In this document: positions 4,940 through 6,615 of the stretch, piece after piece
How positions within the stretch are numbered: position 1 is the first letter of the stretch
How the letters are laid out: the number at the start of each line of letters is the position of its first letter
Source of the DNA: JBBIVP01 sp037439705 [NCBI: bacterium]
GTDB taxonomy: Bacteria; JBBIVP01
Length of the DNA stretch: 6,615 nucleotides
Assembly: GCA_037439705.1 (NCBI GenBank)
Contig: JBBIVP010000120.1
Span: 1-6,615 of the forward strand
Direction: 5' to 3'
Notes under the pieces: generated by a model
Database searches by the model: none
What the model was told of the DNA's origin: nothing
The model's input: only the letters and a program-made list of their open reading frames with translations
Made by a program: the position numbers and the translations under genes

Positions 4940-6615
4940 TTGAAACTTTACGGGTCTCTGATTCACGAACTCCAGAGGAAAGAAAAAGTTTTTCTTTTTT
5001 CCATTATAATTTCAGGTTTTCTCTTAAGGTTCTTCGGAATATGGAGAAATCTTCCCTACGGGTTAAATCCTGATGAACCACTTCTTATGAGGGAGGCTTT
5101 GAGGTTTGGTCAGAATTTTAACATAGGGGAGCCAGTTAAATCCGCCCCATTTATGATAATTAATTTTACAATTCTTTCATTTTATTACATAGGAGGAAGA
5201 GCCCTTGGTTTTTTCAATTCTCCCGAAGACATTGCTGTCCAATTTGTAAAAAATCCCAACAATCTATATCTTATAATCCGAACTTTTTCTTCTATCCTTT
5301 CTACCCTCTCCATTATTCTTGTTGGGATATTTATCTACAGGATTTTTAAAAAAAAGAGTTTCTTTTTATGGTCAATTCTTCTTTACTCCTTTCTCCCAGC
5401 TTCAATTTGGACTGGAAGAATAATGAAAGAGGACAATTTTGCTATTTTGCTTTTTCTCTTAGCGCTCATTTATCTTTACAGCCTTTACGATGAAGGTGGA
5501 ATAAAAAAATTTTTCACCGCGGGATTCCTTACTGGAATATCTGTTGCAGGAAAGGGATACGCGATATTCCTTTATCCCGTTATTTTTTTGATATGGCTTC
5601 AGAAAAGAGAAAAACTGAAATCTCTCTTCTCTTCAATAATTGGGGTAATCGCGGGAAATTCCATTGCCAACCCCTATCCATATTTCAATTTTGACAAAAA
5701 CCTCACGGTCACATTTTTGGGACCCATTCTTCCATTTTTAATAACCCTCTTCGGAATAAAAACCTCAGAAGAAAGTTTCAGGTATGTAAAAATAGCAGGG
5801 GGATTAGGATGGGAAATTGGTGGAGGGTTGAATGAAATAAAAGATGCTGTTGAAACAGGAACAGGCTGGTTTTTTTTAATATCGGTTGCAATTGGCTTTT
5901 TCTATACCGTTATAAAAAGAAAAGATAAGGTGCTTCTTCCAGCCCTTATCTTTATTCCTCTCTACTCCTCTGCAATACTTCTCAATTCACAGTGCTTTCC
6001 TCATTATTTCCTCCCAATTGTTCCTTTTGGGCTTATTGTCTTACTTTTTATGCTTCAAAATCTGAAAGAGATTTTTAGATATGGAATTTTAAGCCTGCTA
6101 CTATTTTCCTTTCTTTTCATTTCATTAAAAATGGTTATTCCTGATATTACAGCACAGCCTACAGAAAAACTTGCCCTTCAATGGATAAAGGAGAATATAA
6201 CTAATGACAAAAAACTCCTAATTGACCAGGGTTTATTTTATTATGGACTTCCTGAAAAGAAGGAAACGGTGCTGAGAGAATTTGAACAATATAAAATGCT
6301 TGACCCATCCATAAGCGGAAGAACATTCAAGTTGAGACTGAAATTTGCTGACGAAAATGGATATGATGTTTACAGAACCTTCATATATGATCCTGAAGCG
6401 CGGGGACTCTCTGATAAAAGACCTGGAATATACACCTCTGATGAAGTAAAGAAAAACTTTGATTATGTAATCGTTGAAAATTCAAACATAAGAAAGGCGG
6501 AAAGTGGAAACCTTGAATGGATGAAGGAATTTTACATAAAAACCCTTGGTGAGCTTGAAAAGGTTGTTGAATTCCTGCCAGTAGGCTTGAAGGTAAAAGG
6601 AGAAGGGATTACAAA
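4940..6615 (+). CDS. Multi-pass membrane glycosyltransferase of the GT39/PMT/ArnT type, cut by right window edge
   Basis: One frame runs without a stop from 4934 to the window end, giving at least 558 codons from TTG at 4940. Helix 1 is about residues 17-34. It is followed by the acidic loop motif NPDEP (43-47, D45-E46), where PMT and ArnT-like enzymes place their catalytic aspartate. Many hydrophobic segments follow up to about residue 395, then a hydrophilic domain of at least 160 residues, probably facing the periplasm. Such enzymes transfer a sugar from a polyprenyl-phosphate donor to a protein, lipid A or cell-wall glycan; the acceptor here is unknown. No ATG lies before helix 1 and no ribosome site is evident. 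TTG 4940 is chosen because the frame's upstream stop is at 4931-4933; non-ATG codons further in cannot be excluded. It starts 17 nt after tRNA-Cys and is probably co-transcribed with it. Confidence 0.8.
   Translation, partial: MKLYGSLIHELQRKEKVFLFSIIISGFLLRFFGIWRNLPYGLNPDEPLLMREALRFGQNFNIGEPVKSAPFMIINFTILSFYYIGGRALGFFNSPEDIAVQFVKNPNNLYLIIRTFSSILSTLSIILVGIFIYRIFKKKSFFLWSILLYSFLPASIWTGRIMKEDNFAILLFLLALIYLYSLYDEGGIKKFFTAGFLTGISVAGKGYAIFLYPVIFLIWLQKREKLKSLFSSIIGVIAGNSIANPYPYFNFDKNLTVTFLGPILPFLITLFGIKTSEESFRYVKIAGGLGWEIGGGLNEIKDAVETGTGWFFLISVAIGFFYTVIKRKDKVLLPALIFIPLYSSAILLNSQCFPHYFLPIVPFGLIVLLFMLQNLKEIFRYGILSLLLFSFLFISLKMVIPDITAQPTEKLALQWIKENITNDKKLLIDQGLFYYGLPEKKETVLREFEQYKMLDPSISGRTFKLRLKFADENGYDVYRTFIYDPEARGLSDKRPGIYTSDEVKKNFDYVIVENSNIRKAESGNLEWMKEFYIKTLGELEKVVEFLPVGLKVKGEGIT

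Overview
This AT-rich bacterial window holds two divergent transcription units separated by a roughly 70-bp regulatory gap around position 4780. The source looks like an anaerobic, probably Gram-negative-type (diderm) bacterium. An AhbD-type heme synthase and an AmmeMemoRadiSam radical SAM enzyme point to anaerobic metabolism. A TolQ-type channel points to an outer membrane. The tRNA gene lacks an encoded CCA. Proteins are rich in Lys, Glu and Ile and poor in Gln, which fits a thermophile or an uncultured candidate phylum, but the sequence does not fix the taxon.

Leftward unit (4745 down to 1, continuing off the left edge): an exported XylF-like sugar-binding protein; an NtrC-family sigma-54-dependent response regulator, split into two frames by an apparent single-base deletion; an AhbD-like radical SAM heme synthase; a TolQ proton-channel subunit; and the N-terminal 199 residues of an AmrS-type radical SAM enzyme. 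Neighbouring frames overlap by 4 to 14 nt (ATGA or GTGA junctions) or nearly abut, so all five genes are very likely translated from one mRNA. The first two could form a sugar-responsive signalling pair, although no histidine kinase and no ABC transporter subunits are in view. The last three (heme, envelope energisation, radical SAM) have no obvious link to sugar sensing and may simply share an operon.

Rightward unit (4814 onward, continuing off the right edge): a consensus sigma-70 promoter (TTGACA, 18 bp, TATAAT) is placed to start transcription at about the first base of a tRNA-Cys(GCA) gene. Only 17 nt after the tRNA begins a long frame for a multi-pass membrane glycosyltransferase of the GT39/PMT/ArnT type, cut by the window end. 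It has no clear ribosome binding site and appears to start at TTG.

The best leads are the XylF-like protein/NtrC pairing, the frameshift in the regulator, its GAFTDA (not GAFTGA) loop, and the unusual 5' ends of both units. I see no mobile element, CRISPR array or clearly undescribed multi-gene system.
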